A model generated the notes under the pieces. That model saw only the letters and a list, made by a program, of their open reading frames with translations. It did not search any database and had not been told where the DNA came from. From Amblyornis subalaris (Eukaryota > Chordata > Aves > Passeriformes > Ptilonorhynchidae), in assembly GCA_018881555.1 (NCBI GenBank), contig JACAXG010000121.1, positions 2,355,858 through 2,419,857 of the forward strand: 64,000 nt of DNA. The letters run 5' to 3'. This document shows, one piece after another, positions 12,201 to 27,200 of this stretch. Both the position numbers and the translations under genes were made by a program. How positions within the stretch are numbered: the first letter of the stretch is position 1; each line of letters opens with the position of its first letter.

Positions 12201-15200
12201 ATATCACCATGTTAGAGATGTGGATTTTGGGTGCCGTGGCCACCACTTGCACAGGCCCTGGGTTTGACTGAACTCATTGGGCTCCATCCCTTATTCAGGG
12301 AAAGGCAGAAGAGGAAGAGGCATTTAAGCCTTTTCCTGTGAAACAGCTGCTGGTCTGAGCTCTTTGGACACAGGGAGATTAAACCAGCCTCTGCAACTTG
12401 CTTAGGTCTCCTTCTACTCAAGGTTTTGGTGCTAAGAGAGAAAATACACGTTTGAGCAGAGCTAGTCAAGCACTCCTGTCACACTGTTGGTCAGTGGAAT
12501 TAAAACGGGAGCTACATCCCTCTGGCTTTTCCAGCCAAAGTCATTCCTTGCAGGTAATAGCAGCAAAGCAGCAGCAAAGACTTAAAAAAAACCAGTGGAA
12601 CTGATGGGGACAATCACCTCCAATCACCAAAGGCATGGGCTGGGAAACAAACAAATACTATTTAGCCCAACTTTTAGATAATTTGGAATAGTCATAGGAA
12701 AGCCCTGAAGCACGGAGATCTGGCTGAGCTGCCAGTCCCTGGAGGGGCAGATAACACTGTAGGAAAGGGGACACAGCAGTTCCTGTTGCAAATGATTTGC
12801 CAAACCTTATATTGCCATAAGGATAAGTAATCTAAAATAAACAATAAAATGTGCCTGTGGAGCTGAGTACCATGTAAAATTCTCCTTGCTACGCTGTGGA
12901 TTCTGATCAGATTTGGTACGTATCATGTCATTCATGGAAAGAGCACAGAGCCAAGACTTCCCAGAAAAACCTGAAGAAAGGCAAAAGGTCCCAGAGCTGT
13001 ACCAAGTATACACTGGTGTGTGCAGTGAAGAACAGGACTCTCATCACACACACTCTCAACCAGACCACTCACACTCACCATGGGGCAGGGCTGGCAGTTC
13101 AGCTTTGTACACCTCAGGGTGTATTTCCGCAGTCCTGACTGGAAGCAGTCACACGTCGTGCACTGATCCACCATCAGGCTCTTCCCGGGCTGCAACATTG
13201 GAAACACTTTGGCACTTAGTAACCATCTCTTTGGCAAAACTCCAATAAAAAAAAGCCATTTTTGGCTAAATCTCTTGCATTAAACTGTACATTGTTAGCC
13301 ACAACTGATACATTCCAGTTAAATCCAAAATAGATACAGTTGAATTCATATAAAAATCCCTGTTACAGGCAGGGATGTAGGGATCAGAGCCGTGTTGAAA
13401 TGAAATCCTCACACACAAGTGCCTTGAACTTTTGGGGGAAGGTCTTACTTTGATCCAAAATTTGCTTAGCATGACAGAACAATATAATGGATTAATACAT
13501 TTTTTCCCATTATATAACACACCTCTCATGTGTTTTCTTGTCTAACTTGGAATGAAATGTCAATATCTGATAACCCAGTGCAACCAAAATAACCTGCATA
13601 AAGCCCAAGTCTGCTCAGATCACCTTCAAAAATGCCACTCAGTAAAAGCCTGGGAAAACAGATGAGTGACACAATCCTTTTGGTAAAAACAGCCACCTGC
13701 TTGGAAGTCTGCAGTGAAAGCCCNCAGCATTGTTAAGAACAGCAGAGTGGATGCAATACACCAAATTACTGGAATATAATATTGGTAACCAGATACAAGG
13801 CAAAAATGCAAAGGGATTAAGGACACAGTCAGTTACCAGAAATGCAGTAAAAGACTCAAAACTTGGAACTATTCACTGAATGAGTTAATGCAGCAAAGTT
13901 TTCCCTTGATATAAAATGAAACTTGAAGCCTATTCTTAAAGGACCCAGAATAAAGGATTGGAAATCCAGGAAGTATAAACTTCTGTGGACACCACATATT
14001 CCCTCCTGACCAGGACTCTGGAACCAGTCACTGAAGCAGAGAATAGCACAAGACAAAGATGTAGTGATGCCAGGTGCTCAAAATCTTTCAGACCTACAGC
14101 TAATTAACCTATAAGAAGTCATTAAATGAAGCTAGTTTAATTTTAGGGTTTTTTTTCAATATTGCAGAAGCTGAAACATTGTATTTTAAAGTCTTCAAAA
14201 CAGACACTTCTCATTTTGCCTTCAACGTGACCTTTTGTTTCTGAATTTTCTTATGTTTCATTTTTAATTATTTTTAAGTATTTTGAAGCCCTTGAAGAGA
14301 GAAAAAATACTTGACAGACGAGGTGAACATTTTGTTGGAAGAGAAAATATTTAGTTGGTCATGAAAGAACAGCACACAACTGGAAAGAACTTTGGTTTGC
14401 AACACAGAAAATATATATATATATATATGAGATACATAATCCTATATAACAGAAGGTGGCAGGAGCTGCTTATTACTGCCCTCCTTAACATTCCCTACAA
14501 ATATTGTCTTTATAGGATGCTACAACTTGTTTTGACAACTTACCATAGAGAAAACAAGTAGAGGGATCAAAGACAAAGTAGAGTATTTCAGATTTTATCA
14601 CTTTTATATAAGTGTTCTGACAAGAAAGGCAGAGTTATTCCTTGGATTTAATTCTATAGGGAAGTAATCCCTACACAGAATGATGGATGCTTGATGACAT
14701 GGCTTTAGCTCTAACCCACTGAGAAACTTGTGACTATGGACTATGAAAAAAAAATCCAAACCACAAGAAATAGATGGAGAAATGTTCCCTCTGCCACACC
14801 ACTAAAATACAAAGAGATTTGAGTAAATTTACCTTTAAACGAACGAAGAAGGAAGACATACATTGACAAAGCAGGAACACGTAGGTTAAAAGTTAGGTTA
14901 AAAAACTAAAGAGAACCTGCATCCCTGGAGGATGATGAGAATATTTAGAGCTCTTTGACACCAGAGGTGCTGCCAGAATACGGATTTAGAGAAACAATGG
15001 ACAATTGACAGAGCTCTACAAAGATAAATTCGGCATAAATGAGATCAGATGCTTAACTCCCATCATTCCCACTGTCCTGGGCTGGGTTAAACATGTCCTA
15101 ATCTACCCATTAAATATGCAGTTGAGAGAAAATTTCCTCACAGGGCATATCAGCAGGGATCTTGAAAGGGAAAAGAGGTCAAACAGGGAGGAAGCCCAGT

Positions 15201-18200
15201 TTTCCTGTTCCTGCTAATAGCCAAGGAGGGATACCTCTCCTTCCACACAGGTGGAGCAAGTCTCCATCCTTGTTTTAATCTGCCTTATCCTCTAAGTAGA
15301 ATATGGGAAGTTTTTGTGTCCCCACAGTGGGCAAGGATCACTTGTGAGATTAACCCTCGCAGAGAGTTTCCTGTGTGTTGGGTAGGCTGCAAACCATTAC
15401 AAAATGCAGATTACCACAGTTTCTAAGCACTTTTCTCAAGCATCCTTTCAAGATAAGAAACACTGCTGTCCTCATCTTGCAGAGATACTCACTGCCATAC
15501 AGGAAGACCGTGGAAAGGTCAGGAGCTGGACATACAAGTGCTGAGCCCCCTGGCATGGCTTTTACTCCAAGGTCTCACTTGCAGAGAGTCTGTCTAACAA
15601 AAAGCTGCCCTGTATTCTGTGCATGTATGTTCTGACAAGTGTGTGTCCTTCAAGAGCTTGTTCACATCTAAATACCTTGGCATCACAACAAGTAAAAGGA
15701 ATTTGTGTCTTACCCCAACAACAGTGCCGTTCAAAGGACAGCCAAGCAGGGGTGCTGAAAAAGAACAGAATATTCCATTTACCTTTGCAATGACAGTTGC
15801 AAGATTTAATCAATCACAGGCACACTTTTTTGACTTATAATAGTTCCAACTTGAAGAAATTTATATCCAGTTTCACTGTAAAGAGGCATAATTCAGCCCC
15901 CTTACATTGGGCTTTGAAAGGCAGCAATTTGTCATAAATACTTATTGCCATATAAAAATACCTCTGGCTGAGCTATTTTTCAACCAGTACATAGAACAAC
16001 ATAAAGTTTCCACTCCAGTTCAAGCCTCACATTGTCAGAAGATGCACTCAGATTTTCTGCAAGTTAGAGAGAATATAAACCTCTCCTCTTCCCATTGCTA
16101 CCTCCTCACCCTGTGGTTGCTCACATACTTTGTCAACTCAACACTCACAACTGTGAGTCTTCCCAGACTGAGGCCAAATAGCCAAATCTTTCAATTTGGT
16201 CTTTTCAGCCAAGTCTGTGCTAGGAATCATAGAATCATAGGCTTGGGTTGGAAAGGACCTTAAAGATCATATAGTTCCAACCCCCTGCCATGGGCAGGGA
16301 CACCTTCCACTAGCCCAAGTTGCTCAGAGCCCTGTCCAACCTGGCCTTGGACACTTCCAGGGATGGGGCAGCTACAGCTGCTCTGGGCAACCTGTGCCAG
16401 GGCCTCCCCACCCTCACAGGGAATAATTTCTTCCCAATATCCCATCTAGCCCTGCTCTCTGTCCGTGTGCAGCCATTCCCCCTTGTCCTGTCACTCCAGC
16501 CCTTGCCAAGAGTCTCTCTCCATCTTTCCTGGGGGCTCCCTTCAGGCACTGCAAGGCCACAATGAGGTCACCCCAAAGCCTTCTCTTCTCCAGGCTGAAC
16601 AATCCCAGCTCTCCCAGCCTTTCCTCCCAGCAGAGCTGCTCCATCCCTCTGATCCCCTTGGTGTCCCTGCCCTGGCCTGGCTCCAGCAGCTCCACATCCT
16701 TCCTGTGCTGGGCCCAGGGCTGGGGCAGCTCTGCAGGTGGGGTCTCAGCAGAGGGGGCAGAGGGGCAGAATTCCCCCTCCCCTGCTGCCCACGGGGCTTT
16801 GGGTGCAGCCGCTGGTGCTACTGTACTCAGTATCTCAATTACACAGGAGCACTTCCACGTGGGGCTACACCTGCATAACACATACTCTCTCAAGATTGCT
16901 GAGAAACAGAAAACCAACACACAAAATGATTCATTCTGGAGTGATTCCCTCTGTCACACCCAAAGCCTTACCACATCTGCAGGCAGGACAGCAGTCTCTC
17001 ATCTGGTCGCAGNGCAGCTCGGATCCCTCTGGACAGTCAGGCACATCCATTTGGGAGCAGGACACATTCTTCTGCTGCACAAACACCTCATTGTTCACTC
17101 GCACACACTGGTTGACCACGCAGCGGTTCAAGGGGGATCTCCACTCCGTGCCGACCTGCGGGGCAGGGGTCAGAGGTTAAACACAGGCAACAGTGAGTGT
17201 GCCCCTGGAGGGAGGGCTAACCACCCAGCCAGCCCCCTGGCCTGCCAAAAGCACATTTACTGCCTCAGGAACAGTGTCCCAGAAAGGGGCGGGGAGGATT
17301 CACTCGTGAATCGACTGGGTAGGTCATGTGCCCCCCAAAACATTGTGTCTCAGTGCTGCTGGACATGGAAAAGAAATAGCTGGTATCTTTATCTCCTTCT
17401 GTGCAACACAGGGTAATTCCAGNGTGCTCCTGCTAGAAGGGGAAGTGTCCATCCCATTGGCACCTCACCTCATGCAAAGGAGGATCTTCATCACCCCAAG
17501 GTGAAAACTGCGGCTCCTCACAGGCAGTCTTCTGGCACCTCCCACAGCACTCCCCTTCTGGGACAATGTACTTGTAGCCCTGGAGGAGAAAAGAAAAGGA
17601 CTAACTGATCCAGGAATAGGAGACAAACGAGGACATTGATCCGTTTTAGGATCAACGTTTAACGTTAGCAACACTTCACGAAAAGGAAGTTTGAAAAACA
17701 GCACGGTGAGGCCACTTGTTGCTACTACAAAACAAGTGGTGCACCCAGCTCAGCATTCTGTTAAATGCTTAACACTGTCTGTCAGAAGAGATTAATTAAA
17801 ATGCACACAGCATGACAAGGAGAAGTTCTTGTCTCATTAGTTCCTGCTTAATATATATTTTGAAGACACATTTACGTCACCTATTGGACAAACTCTAGGT
17901 CATGCCAATTAACCAGAGGGCATAGTATGGTATGGAGCACATTGGGTGTGCAGAAAACGTTGATGATGTCTGTCATAAAAAAAAAAAGAAAAAACTAGAA
18001 ATATCTTCCTTTTTCTAGGGTCTGAGATAATGTGTCTTATCAGAGTTAACAATTATGGAAAATTAAATAAACAGCATGAAAACGGAACAGCCCTCTGATA
18101 GTAAAAAATCTTATAAATCCAGCAAAATAGGTCAATCAAAAAAAAAAAAAAAAANAAAAAAAAAAACCCCAAACTCCAAAAAAAACAGACCACAGAAACA

Positions 18201-21200
18201 AGAGGAATCCTAATTCTCATTTTTAATACATATTTATCTCCTGAAGCAAGTAGCCAAATACTGAAACACTGGAGTATCTAAGTGAAATAAAGCAAAGAGC
18301 TTTAATCTAATTAGAAATAATGTATTCTATATGTAATAGCTAGGCAGTCTCCAAGGGGCAAAACATAACACTGATTTCAATACAGAGTTGAAGAAAAGAT
18401 GTTCTGTCATGGAAAATACCGCTCATGTGAAAAATACCAATAAAAATAAGCATAATTTTATTTTGGTCAACCCCTTCAAACTGAAGTCCTGAAGAATTCC
18501 CAACTGCTCNGTCCCTTCATGAACTGTCCCCGATTTGCAATCTGAAGCACATTAGCAAAACTCTATAATCTGTGAACTTTGATATGGAAGTGTATTTCAT
18601 ATAATGTCAAAAAATGTGATGCCAGAGGTTGACCCAGCTTTGTGAGAAAAGTTGTGCTGCTGAGCATTCGGGTTTGCATTACTTTTAAATACACGTCTGA
18701 AGCACCTGAAGTATCAGATGCAACTTTCTGCGTGACAAACTCAGAGAAGTAAAAGTCCATGAGCTGTTTGTGCCCAGAATAAAGCAAAATTCAGCTGCAG
18801 GACTCAAATTTCACTAAGCTGGTTTAAAGAGAGACATCTGAAGTGCAAGGAGGTGTTACNGAGCAGCCTCCAGGGGTGATTTACACCCCTAAGGCACAGA
18901 GAATGATCACAGGATCATAGTTCATCCTTCCCGGGTGCTAAGAGCATGGCCAGAAAAAGCAGGAAAGAACAGAGATTATACCTCAACACCGTGCTTTGAA
19001 GAAGGCTCCAGCGTTTAACAGATTGAGGTGATAGTTCCTAGAGAGTGCTGGGAGGAACCAAAGACCATGAAAATGGCAACAGTAAACAGAAAAACGCAGC
19101 GGGATGGATATAAATCAACTTGAAACACTGAAAGCCACATATTCAGCAGTGATGAATCAGCACAATTCTAGAGATTTCCCAGGAGCTGCACTCATTTACC
19201 CCAGGTGAGGACTTAATTCTCTCTTTGCAAATCTCTAAAACAGTAAGGTATCATTTCCTAATTCCCACAATAAAATATGCTTTAAAATGCAAGCAGGATG
19301 TTTGGAATTAGCTCCCAACAAGACTTTCACAGTTCTCGAATGAGATTCTGCACATCTGATATTCAAACAAGTCTTCTTTTTACATTAGTTTCTTTATCCT
19401 GCTTAACATACACTATTAGGCCATTTATTACCATGCTTTACATGCTACTTCAAAAGAAAATAACTGTTTAAAATACTGGAGTTTAAAGCCAGCATATATT
19501 ACAACCATTATTCACTAAGCCGTTGCATGTAGGGTGCAAATATTCTTTATTTTAAGATAATTAATCAAAAGGCTTGAAAATCCAATCTAATTAATTTACA
19601 AACACTCGGCCAGATGGTTTTGTCTTAGACACTTATCCCAGAAAATTGTGCTTCGTTCTTCTCATTATCATCTAATACTTCAAAACATCCAATACTTTAA
19701 AACCACACTCTTTTGTACCTAACTCCAAAAAAACATTGAAAGCAAAGCAAATTCTCCCTTCACATGAGAACACTCGTGATTTCCAGGTGTTTGAAAGCTG
19801 CTGTCCAGATTATCACTCTCTGATGGGATGCACTCCCAGAGAAACAACTTCACCACCCCTCCCCGGGGCACATGCGATCATTGCAGTGATCATCTGCTTG
19901 TTTGCTCAGAACTTTGTAAAGATAAAAGAGGACAGAAGTAGCCCGGGGACTGTGACACAAAGAGGCAAACCCACACCTAGTTTGCAAGTGAGAAGTCGAT
20001 ATTTGCTGCTCAGCTCCTCACAGAACTGAGGGATCGGTTCATTGAAAGAAACATACCTTTTTCCATAGCATTTCTTTACCCTCTGAAAGTACAGATACGA
20101 TTTGAGTTTAGTTTTGCTATACTAAGGACAACAGTAGCATATTCCATTCACCAATATGAAGGAGCTAGTACCTGTCATGCGTTTTTGGGGAGGTTTTCCC
20201 TCTTTTTGTGTAGCTAGATAAAAAAAACTCCAAGCTGTTTTCAAAGGAGTCAGATGACAGTCAAAACTGGTACTGCACAACTTTACTGGCCATGAAATTA
20301 ATAACCAGGAGAAGCAGAGTCTTGCACGAGACCACAGAGGGGGCTACTTCAAGTGATTCAGACACAGAATACCCCGAGCTGGAAGAGACTCACCAGGATC
20401 ATCCAGTCCAACCCCTGGCCCTGCACAGACACCCCAACAATCCCACCCTGTCCCTGGGAGCCTTGTCCAAATGCTCCTGGAGCTCTGGCAGCCTTGGGGC
20501 CGTTGCCATTCCCTGGGGAGCCTGTTCAGTGCCCACCACCCTCTGGGGACAGAAGAACCTTTTCTTGATATCTGACCTAAGTCACATTCCTTACCAGTTT
20601 TTTGTAATAATTATCTGTCTGTTCCTGCTTGACCAGCTACATCAATATAGCAAAGCAGCTCACACTTCCTTTGCAGGCTTCCAAAAGTAAACCACAGGGT
20701 TTTATAGCTCGTAGCAGATGTCTGAGCATAATAAAGGCCACAGCATGTGGTGTTATTGCTGCTACAATGGGCAGAGNGGAGCAACAGATCTGAAATGGGA
20801 ACTTCAGAAAGTGAACTTGAGCTAGAACAGACATCTGCAATTGAACTTCAGACACCATGAGCACTTATTGTGCAAGTGGTGTAAATGACAGACACTTCAG
20901 GATGCAGTCTTTCTTTTATCAAAATGTAAAATAAACTTGCTGCTGATTTTCTTGGCAGGAGGATGTGATCCTAAAACAATAACCCTAAAATAAAGTCAAT
21001 AATGCTCAGGTCCTCTTAGACTCTGTTCCCAAGATAATTCATTGCTACAACACTTATTTTTCTATTTTTCTCTGGTTTCTCTCTGAACAAGCAGGTTTAA
21101 AAGTGATCATTTCTGGTCCCTGCTGGTTATTGGACTGGTTTAAGTGTTACTCACCCGAGGGCAGAACGTGTCACATTCTTTGTCATGGCACTCCATCATC

Positions 21201-24200
21201 TGAAGTCCTGTAACATCATCTCTCACATCAGTGCAAGAGCATTCCCTGCATCCATCTTCCCAGGTTGTCCCAACGGGGTAGACGATGTTGTTGTGCACAC
21301 ACACCTATTAAATGCAACAATTGGTACATAAAAGAGCACATTGCTGCTGTCAGGGCACACTGCAGGCTGCAAAAGGCTGCATTTTAAGGTGTGAAACCAA
21401 CCATAAATTTTATGGAATATTCTGAACCCCTTAGAAATGTTACTGGTCTTAAAATTGTGGCCATTCTGTTGAGGAAACGAAAACCAGCACAACCAAAGCT
21501 GCTGTTTTATAAAGCATAAATTGGAGAATTTTATCTGCAGTCNGTGGAGTTGCCTGAGGTCTGACTCAGTCTCCCTGTATAATGTGACACAATATTTAGA
21601 GATAATAAACGGTAGAAGGAGCCTTGCGTGCAAAACCGCCTCCAGCTAGACCATCTGATCTGAAGAGATCCTGCTTGGAGCTGAAAGCTTTCACCCTCTT
21701 CTGTGCTTAGGCCATCACAGCTACCCCAAGAGCAGAGCCATCTCTTATACTGGACTTTCTATTAGTAAATTTTACAGCATGGTATTAAAGAGAGAACATA
21801 ATTTATTTCTATAGATATAGCAAGTAAGTCCCAGAGACATAAAATTAATTATGCAAGGTCATGAACTACTTGGACAATAAACATAACCTTAACATAACCC
21901 TATGTTAAGGTTTAATGAAAAGGCTACATTGCCCTGCAACCTCTCCTCTAAGCAACCTTATCTTACAGGTTAACATAACACAACAACTTAATAAAAGGTT
22001 GGCAAAATAAGAAAACTATACCCTAGTGAACTTTTAGCAGACTTAAGTATTAATTTGGCAAAAACTTAAAAGTGGCAGTACAGTTCTTGTAAGACACAAA
22101 ACCTTCTCAGGCAGAGACAAAAGTGATCAACGAGCACAAGGAGTTTAGGTCTAAGGTATACCTAATACGTCAAATTTAGTATGGGATTGAAAGAATATAC
22201 AGTAGCTGTAGNGACACAGAAGCATATACCTCTTATCTGGAAATTAAAAATCACCTCTGAAATTCCTGATGTTTGAGCAATCCTTTAGTTTCAAAGGCTT
22301 TTGTTTATATTATCTCAAGGTCACAAAAAATTGGCTATGTCAGGATAAATTAGTGTAATAAAAGAAGCAACAGCATGAAGTAATAGTGTGTTTCTTTCAG
22401 GCACATGTAAATTTAAAATGCCCTGGCATCACTTTCCAGTAGTCTCCCTGGGGGTTATTAGTATCTAACTGGCTGCCTCTCCNTGCAGCAAAGACACTCT
22501 CACGCCTGGAAATGCCACGTCACCTCGCTTACCCGGTCCGGGAGGCAGGTGGTGGACACGCAGCCNCAGTCGTTGGTGAGGGAGCGGGACAGGTAGCCCG
22601 GGGGGCAGCTGACGGTGGAGTTGCTGCAGCTGCAGCTGCACTCGTACTTGTCACAGCACTCGGTGCTGCTCACGGCCAGGCTGCGGTGCGGCGGGCACGA
22701 CGGCCTGGGAGCGGAGCTGCACAGCTCCCTGTTGCAGGCTGGCGGGAAAAGGGGGCACCGTGTCAAGCTCGTGGATTTCAGAGTGCTGCNAGCGAACGGG
22801 ACAGTTCCCCGGCAGCAAGGCGCTAATACTACTGCAAACTGTGATAAATCTACTCATAGACTCAGGAATGATGCAGATATAAAAGACTCAGGTCAAAGAC
22901 TGTGCTGCAGGTTCANGAAAAGTTGCTGCCCTGCCAATACAATCTTGTCTCATGTACAAACAAGATTTATATAATAANCATAAGAGTCAGAGAACACAAG
23001 TCCAAGAGTAAGGTGTTTCTCTTGTCCGTAATTCCAAAGTACTTAAAGTGCCAACAGTACACTTCTTCCAAGTCTGTGAAATCATTACACGTCTCTTGGC
23101 ACCCAAATGAAACCTTCCAGAGGGAAAAAATAATGCCTAAAGGAAGCTATCAGTGTTGCTCAAACACAAATGTTGCAGTGTCACTCCCTGCTAAGAAAAA
23201 TGATCTTACCACATGTGTAATTTGGTCTGCATTCTCCAGGGTTGGTCAGGGCAAGCTGCAGGCCAAACTCACAGACAGGGACAGGAGGCAAATCACAGGA
23301 AACCAGATCACACACTAAGAACAGAAATTGAGAGTGGTTAAACCCATGCCTGACTAGTTAGTCCTCAGGAAAAGACATACACATGCACATNCCCATTAAA
23401 CTCACACTCAATTGCTGTCCTAAAATATTAAGTACATTAGAGTTCAACAGGTCAGAGTTTGTTTTCAAAATAGCTTAGAGAAGAGTTCAAGCTTGGGTTA
23501 TGGGGATTAANGTTCTAATGTTATATTTAATGTGCAAATATAGACCATGCAAAAAATAGATACTTNACAAAAAAGACCATTCTAATGTCATTTAGACAAA
23601 AACAAATTGCTCCGTTCCTTTCCCCACCTATTACAGAAAGAGGGACAAAGTGGAAAGTGAATGGAGACTCACATCCTTAGGGGCTGTTTGTTTTTCCACA
23701 CGCATGATTTTACAATCATTCAGTGGTCCCAAAAATGCAGCATTGAGTAACAAAAAAAGGGATTGTGTACCTTAGAAGTGGTGAAAGTACAGAGCAAGAA
23801 GATTCCAAGAGTTTCTGAGAACCTACCACACTCGTACTCAGGGCAGCACAGGCCAGGGCCCCTGCGCAGGCGGGCGACTTCACACGGACCACACTGAGCA
23901 GCTGGAGACAGAACAAAACACCCAAAAAACAAGTTTGGGTAAGAACTAGGAAACCAAAACAAGGTACCAAAAGCAGCCAATTCAAATCCAGTCATAGAGC
24001 TAAATGGATTTACGTTTGACAGTCGGGCAGGGTCGGGCTGTGCAGTTTATTTTCTTGTTATCAAGACACGTGCAGATCTTGCAGGGCTCATTGTCAGGAA
24101 TCCATGTTTCCATGTGCTGCATGAAAAAACCCAACAGACTGTTAGAAAGAAATCAAATGTTCTGGTCACTGGTGTGTAAGGGATGGGAGTAGGTGAGGGT

Positions 24201-27200
24201 GAGTAACAGGAACTTGGAAAACCAGAAGACTCTATGCAGGGTTGGTTGGTTGCTCTGTTAAGAAACTAAGGAGACATAATTCTGAAATGACTGTAGTGTG
24301 CCAGTTTAGCAAAAGACATAGAGAATGCATGAATGGGGTGAGGAATTACTATTGTTTTAAGCATGAAAAATACTCAGATATAAATGGAATTGCAGGCTAT
24401 TGTGAGTAACAGGGGACTGATGCAACTACATACCACGATTTCATGTGCAGTGGTAATAAGGGAAACAGCATTATTTTGGGAAATACACAGAAGTGCCTGC
24501 TTTCCCAAATTAGCAGGACTTCAACACAGAGAATAAAATGGTGCATATTTTTATATTAAGAATATTTGGAGTGTCATCACTTGACTCTTGCCCAACCACC
24601 CTCTGGGTGAAGAACCTTCTCCTGATATCCAGCCTGACCCTCCCCTGACACAGCTCCAGCTGTTTCCTGGATCCTGTCCCTGGTCACAGAGAGCAAAGAT
24701 CAGTGCCTGCCCCTCAAAGGGGATTTCAGTGAGCTTTGGCAAAGACAATACAATACATTATAAGTAAGGGTTCCAGATTTATGATTAAATTGTCACAACT
24801 AGTAAAAGGCTGCTGAATGGAGGTGTTTATGTTGGTAAATATTCACTTATGCCATCCCTTCTCCTCTCTTTCCTCTAGACCTCCCTCCACACGGATTTGT
24901 CATGCCTTTCCAGGTCTGTCCAGTCTCAGCTGTGAACTTTATATCCAGTCCCAGCCAATTTCCCACTAGGGGAGCTACCCGGGGCTGACAGCTGGCAGGT
25001 TATGAGGAACTGAGCTAGAAAATAACGCATCCAAAGGGAAAACGGCTTTACTGGCAAACTGCGGGCACTCCCGGAGGCAAGGTGCTGTGTGTGTGGTTAC
25101 CTGGTGGTGTGTGCCATCTTCACTGACACACTGTGTGCAGACCTCTTCACTGACACAGCGGTCACCCCAAGCCACGAGCCCGGCGGGGCAGAAGCAGCCT
25201 TCCGTGGGGTGATCCTTGCAGATGCTCACTTTGGTGTTGTTCTCACAGCTCCTCACGCAGCCTTGGTGGCAGTGATCGTACGTCAAATAGGGGGCACATT
25301 TCATTGCTGAGCAAGACAGAGAAAAAACACAGCCTTTACCCACAGAGATCTGAAATGCAGATCCATCTTTCCGCTTGAGCTTTCTTTAGAATTCTTTCAC
25401 TTTTAGAAAGCCCTCACTCAGTGAACAGATTTGGTCCTTTGCAGACACTAACGTCTTTGAAAATATATTTCTAAAACTAACAAAAATCCACGGTGGAAAG
25501 TGGCAGAAGGCATTTGCTTAAGTACAGTCCATGCAGAAATCAGCAAACCACATTTTCAGGCCACATGAACCAGCAACATGTGAGTTACCCTGATAACAAT
25601 ACAGTGGTTTAGAAGAGTTGTTCGCTTGTCTAACTTTGTTTCCAACACTGGGCCACAGACATAAGAATTTAGAAGCTTATGTGTATGAGAGAAGCACTGG
25701 TAACAGTGCATGGTTAGGAGATAGCCAGGACAGACTAAAGCATTGAAGACTGTTTTGTTATTTTCAAAACCTGATAGGCTGCAGTGTTCCCATACAACTA
25801 AAGAAAGCTAACAAACAGAACATTTTGGTTCTTCAAAACTGAACCAGCTAGATTTCTGCATCTTTTTAACTGAACTGCCTTACTAATAGAATTCAGTGAA
25901 TCAAGGAGAGTTGCACTCCCCCATAAGCCAACACAAAATTTTTACTGATGTGTTCACAACACTGGGGATATTGTCTCTAAAAGCAAACACAAAATTAAGG
26001 TTACAGCTATTCAAGAAACCTAGAGACACAGCTTCCATACCATGTATTCCCTTAAGTCTATTTTTCTCTATATCTTCAATTAAGAAAAGTGTTTCTTATT
26101 TCCCAGTCTGTGACTGCTGTGCGGTTTAAAAAACTTTTTTTCTGTCCCCTGACAAAAAACACTGAAAGAAAATTACTGAATGAAGACCTGAGCTCCCAAA
26201 CAAACATTCATCAGCTGAACTGTCTGCATAAACCCTTCTCAGCAGCCAAAGGAGATGGAACATAAATGTCTTTACCATTAACTCTTTCCTGCTTCAAGCC
26301 ATGTTAAAGCAAATTAATTCATAGAATCATAAAAGGGCTTGGGCTAGAAGGGACCCTAAAATCATCTCGTTCCAACCCCCTTCCATGGGCAGGGACACCT
26401 TCCACTATCCCAGTTGCTCAGATCCCCATCCAACCTGGCCTTAGACACTTCCAGGGATGGGGCAGCCAACAGCTTCTCTGGGCAACCTGTGCCAGGGCCT
26501 CCCCACCCTCACAGGGAACAATTTCTTCTTAATATCCCATCTAACCNTACTCTCTGTCAGTGTGCAGCCATTCTCCCTTGTTCTGTCACTCCTGCCCCTG
26601 TCAAGAGTGTCTCTCCACCTTTCCTGTAGGTTCCCCTCAGGTACTGCAAGGCCACAATGAAGTCACCCCAAAGCTTCTCTTCTCCAGGCTGAATATATCT
26701 GAATTCCAGAGAGTATATTCACTCATCCAGGAAGAACAGCCAAGAAGGACTTGTACTGCTTGGAATGTTCCAATATGGCATGACAAAACCCCAAATCAAA
26801 CTCTACAGAATGACAGGGATTCAATGGACTGGGTGGAGGGAAGGAAGGTAATCCAGAATCATGGCACTGCTAATAAACATGTAGAGTGATTAAACTGTAC
26901 TGTCTATTTAGTCATTACTGTAACCTGGATAAACCAAACTTCGGCAGTTTTATTTCTGGCAGTTGTATACAGGCATCTGGTGGAGGAAAGACGATGTTAT
27001 TGTTAGGACACTAAGACTTTTATGCAATCAGTGTTAAAATGAGCAACTCTCTGTCTATCTGTGTACACGCTGTGTAACCAAACAGGAATTTGAAAACTAC
27101 CCAGAGTTAATAAGGTAATTTACTGACATCCAGGTTTGGATGTTACAATTTGCAAAGTCTGACTGAGACACTAAATTTGGAAAATGGCAAAGCAACAAGA

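Larger units (their letters stand above)
17580..21154 (-). other. VWF: VWF intron 43
   Basis: This 3.6 kb intron has a long poly(A) run near 18138-18167 and a CR1 fragment at about 20355-20580. Otherwise it is AT-rich and unremarkable. Confidence 0.85.

Noticed and set aside
16414..16920. 168-codon minus-strand ORF
   Set aside because: Its body translates the CR1 3' untranslated region (GC-rich, few stops); not a protein family.
16562..17416. 284-codon plus-strand ORF
   Set aside because: It starts inside the CR1 element, crosses into VWF exon 45 antisense, and has no domain; an artefact of repeat sequence and of exon antisense frames.
18138..18167. Poly(A) run as the tail of a processed pseudogene
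   Set aside because: The sequence 5' of it shows no coding similarity and I could see no target-site duplication.
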